Of a DNA stretch of 64,000 nt, positions 61,800 to 64,000 are shown one piece after another (position 1 is the first letter of the stretch; the number at the start of each line of letters is the position of its first letter). The DNA comes from Nodularia sp. LEGE 06071 (GTDB lineage: Bacteria; Cyanobacteriota; Cyanobacteriia; Cyanobacteriales; Nostocaceae). Under the pieces are notes generated by a model. It had not been told where the DNA came from and made no database searches. It saw nothing but the letters and a program-made list of their open reading frames with translations. Location: contig NZ_JADEWH010000004.1 in NCBI RefSeq assembly GCF_015207755.1, positions 310,001 to 374,000 on the forward strand, given 5' to 3'. The translations under genes and the position numbers were made by a program.

Positions 61800-62969
61800 A
61801 TGAGAATTTTAATGGTTATTCCTGCTTTGGGAGATGTGTATGGTGGAACGACAAAAATTGTTCTTGAATTAGCAGAATCTCTTGGTAAATTAGGTGCTAA
61901 TGTTGATGTTGTAGCTACTAATGCCAATGGGTCAACAACCTTAAGTTCACCTCTCAATCAGTGGATTAAAGAAAAATATTATAGAGTCCAATATTTTTCT
62001 TATTTCGATTTTATAGATTATAAATTTACTTGGTCAATGAGTAAATGGTTATTTGGCAATGTATCTAAGTATAATTTAGTCCATACTCATGCTATTTTTT
62101 CCTATCCAGTTCTCGCTGCGTATTGGATGTGTCAAATACACAAAATTCCTTATATTGCGACACCTCATGGAATGTTAGAACCTTGGGCATTAGCTTATAA
62201 AAGCTGGAAAAAAACAATCTATTTTAATTTTTTGGAAAAGCCATCATTACAAAAAACAAGTGCTATCCAAATGACAGCGGCTAGTGAAGTTAGCCAAATC
62301 AAAAACCTTAAATTAAAAGCTAATCCAGTTTTTGTACCTAATGGAATTCATAGAGAAAATTTTGACTCTCTCCCTGACAAAGAGATTTTTTATCATCAAT
62401 TTCCAGAGACTAAAAATAAAAAGTTAATTATATTTTTAGGACGCATTGATCCCAAAAAAGGATTAGATTTATTAGCTAATGCTTTTGCTCAAGCATATCA
62501 AAAATTTCCTGATAGTCATCTGATTGTTGCCGGACCAGATAATACAGGATTTTTACCCACTGCTGAAAGCTACTTTATGAAAGCAGGTTGTAGAAATGCT
62601 GTCACATTTACGGGGATGTTGACAGGTTCTATTAAATATGCAGCTTTAGCAGCAGCTAACATCTATGTTGCCCCTTCCTATTCCGAAGGTTTTAGTATGT
62701 CAGTCCTAGAGGGTATGGCGGCGGGTTTACCCTGTGTCATTACCACTGGCTGTAATTTTCCAGAAGCTGGTGAGGCTGAGGTGGCTAGTGTTGTTGATAT
62801 TAATGCTGATAAAATAGGCAATGCCTTAATGAAACTTTTGCAAGAACCTATTCAAGCGAAAAAAATGGGCGATCGCGCTCGGCAATTTATCCTAGAAAAT
62901 TATACATGGGATCATATCGCCTCCAAAATGCTTTCAGTTTATCAAGACCTCATTACTCAGGGGAAATAA
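61800..62969 (+). CDS. GT4 glycosyltransferase
   Basis: A 389-aa GT-B enzyme: MVIPALGDVYGGTTKIVLEL at 5-24, ATPHGMLEPWALAYKSWKKT in the first domain (a PHGMLxPWAL motif common to GT4 exopolysaccharide enzymes), IIFLGRIDPKKGLDLLANAF opening the second, and VAPSYSEGFSMSVLEGMAAG with the EX7E motif. It begins three bases after the preceding stop. Confidence 0.93.
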   Translation: MRILMVIPALGDVYGGTTKIVLELAESLGKLGANVDVVATNANGSTTLSSPLNQWIKEKYYRVQYFSYFDFIDYKFTWSMSKWLFGNVSKYNLVHTHAIFSYPVLAAYWMCQIHKIPYIATPHGMLEPWALAYKSWKKTIYFNFLEKPSLQKTSAIQMTAASEVSQIKNLKLKANPVFVPNGIHRENFDSLPDKEIFYHQFPETKNKKLIIFLGRIDPKKGLDLLANAFAQAYQKFPDSHLIVAGPDNTGFLPTAESYFMKAGCRNAVTFTGMLTGSIKYAALAAANIYVAPSYSEGFSMSVLEGMAAGLPCVITTGCNFPEAGEAEVASVVDINADKIGNALMKLLQEPIQAKKMGDRARQFILENYTWDHIASKMLSVYQDLITQGK

Positions 62970-63033
62970 TTTAAGCTAGTAAGTATTCAGCCGTCAAAGT
63001 CAACATTTAGTAAATAATCTGGTAGAAAAAACA

Positions 63034-63684
63034 ATGTCCACAACTACTGATGAAAAATACGAATACTCATACCAAGATAGCGAAACAGAACACCATCATG
63101 CTTATATTATTCCGGCTCTGATGGAGATGATATCTGAATCTGCTCCTTTGCTTGAAAGTAAGCCAAAACCTCGCATTTTAGATATTGGTTGTGGTAATGG
63201 CAGTTTGACTAACTTAATTGCACAGTCTGGTTATGAAGTTGTGGGAGTCGAAGAATCAAAATCAGGAGTAGAATTAGCCAAACAAGTTTTCCCTAACTGC
63301 CAATTTATTCAAGGTAGTATTTATAATCTACCCTATGCAGAAATAGGAGACAATTTTGATCTTGTCATCGCTGCTGAAGTAATTGAGCATTTGTTTCTCC
63401 CCAGAGAATTAGTTAGAAATGCTAAAAAATGCCTGAAGCCAAATGGTCGTTTAATAGTGACTACCCCTTATCATGGCTATCTCAAAAATCTCATACTTGC
63501 TGTTTCTGGCAAAATGGATCAGCACTTTACTGCTCTCTGGGATGGCGGACATATCAAGTTTTTCTCTGTATCAACAATTACACAATTGCTAGAATTAGAA
63601 GGCTATGGAGATATAAAGTTTAAATTTGCCGGGCGCTTTCCTTATACTTGGAAATCAATTTTATGTTCTAGTACCCTTTCATAG
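63034..63684 (+). CDS. Class I SAM-dependent methyltransferase
   Basis: A 216-aa protein. Motif I ILDIGCGNGSLTNLIAQSGY (about residues 48-67), EESKSGVELAK for the acidic region, FDLVIAAEVIEHLFLPREL and LKPNGRLIVTTPYHGYLKNL fit the UbiE/Methyltransf_11-like group often found in glycan loci. The substrate is likely a sugar in the repeat unit or a lipid carrier head; not known. Confidence 0.9.
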   Translation: MSTTTDEKYEYSYQDSETEHHHAYIIPALMEMISESAPLLESKPKPRILDIGCGNGSLTNLIAQSGYEVVGVEESKSGVELAKQVFPNCQFIQGSIYNLPYAEIGDNFDLVIAAEVIEHLFLPRELVRNAKKCLKPNGRLIVTTPYHGYLKNLILAVSGKMDQHFTALWDGGHIKFFSVSTITQLLELEGYGDIKFKFAGRFPYTWKSILCSSTLS

Positions 63685-63713
63685 TCAAAATTATTTTTGC
63701 CTACTTACCCGCT

Positions 63714-64000
63714 ATGCTAGAACAAGTTACCATTTTAATTCTGACATACAACGAAGCACCCAACATTGAACGCACTCTTCAAAAACTTACATGGGCTAAG
63801 AGAATTGTTGTCATTGATAGTTATAGTACAGATGAAACTTTAGAGATTTTGTCTTCCTACCCTCAACTGGAAGTTTGTCAACGCAAATTTGATTCTTTTG
63901 CTAATCAATGTAACTATGGTTTATCAAAAATTACATCGGAATGGGTACTATCTCTAGATGCAGATTATATCTTAACTGATGAACTTATTAATGAAATTAA
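63714..64000 (+). CDS. Glycosyltransferase family 2 protein, partial at the window edge
   Basis: The first 95 codons of a GT2 enzyme running off the right edge: VTILILTYNEAPNIERTLQK, IVVIDSYSTDETLEIL and WVLSLDADYILTDEL with the DxD-like metal motif. This is the WaaE/KdtX-like layout. The glycan locus therefore continues beyond the window. Confidence 0.88.
   Translation, partial: MLEQVTILILTYNEAPNIERTLQKLTWAKRIVVIDSYSTDETLEILSSYPQLEVCQRKFDSFANQCNYGLSKITSEWVLSLDADYILTDELINEI

Overview
The window looks like chromosomal DNA of a filamentous, probably heterocyst-forming cyanobacterium (Nostocales). The grounds are frequent GCGATCGC (HIP1) octamers, a run of heptamer repeats of the STRR kind (12131-12158), a thylakoid photosystem I accumulation factor homologue, a COP23-domain protein, two eukaryote-type Ser/Thr kinases with extracytoplasmic tails, a Uma2-family protein, and dispersed hairpin repeats and MITE-like elements. 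The genus cannot be decided from the sequence alone.

Left part (1-30 kb) is mostly housekeeping and envelope genes with short operons: bioD (partial), a kinase, prs, a small HD hydrolase, a HigBA-like toxin-antitoxin pair, typA, gatD and murT (lipid II amidation, separated by an unknown gene on the other strand), a thioredoxin-like photosystem I factor, tRNA-Lys(CUU), the NAD(P)HX repair enzyme nnr and a SPOR-like secreted protein. A compact envelope module follows: COP23 protein, trypsin-like protease, Ser/Thr kinase with a PsbP-like tail, and a trypsin-like protease with 11 TPR units that is cut by an in-frame stop. Then come mnmA, a Uma2 protein, sat, a pseudo-orthocaspase whose His-Cys dyad reads Tyr-Ser, mtnP, and small or decayed genes.

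From about 30 kb to the right edge the window is an exopolysaccharide locus. A secreted protein, a predicted outer-membrane beta-barrel and a Wzc-type tyrosine autokinase/co-polymerase lie on the minus strand. A 1.26-kb gene-free region separates them from a long plus-strand cluster that runs off the right edge. The cluster holds 13 glycosyltransferases (GT2, GT4, GT10, GT61 and GT-A types), Wzm/Wzt ABC exporter genes, a Wzy-like polymerase, sugar-nucleotide enzymes (DegT aminotransferase, GNAT, three SDR epimerase/reductases), an LbH acetyltransferase, an acyltransferase-3 gene split by an in-frame stop, an FkbM methyltransferase and a second methyltransferase. Together these should build, decorate and export a complex, methylated and probably acylated, possibly fucosylated surface glycan. 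The stretch from about 40.6 to 46.4 kb looks more AT-rich than its surroundings and ends in a scar made of three broken glycosyltransferase pieces, which points to modular replacement of the locus.

Mobile signatures are small: three non-coding MITE-like elements with terminal inverted repeats and target duplications (19129-19277, 22666-22811, 32428-32600), a DUF29 remnant, and duplicated gene fragments. I found no intact transposase, CRISPR array or rRNA gene. No complete, clearly unprecedented system is proven here. The best candidates are the COP23/protease/kinase module, the interrupted murT-gatD locus and the hybrid polysaccharide export locus.
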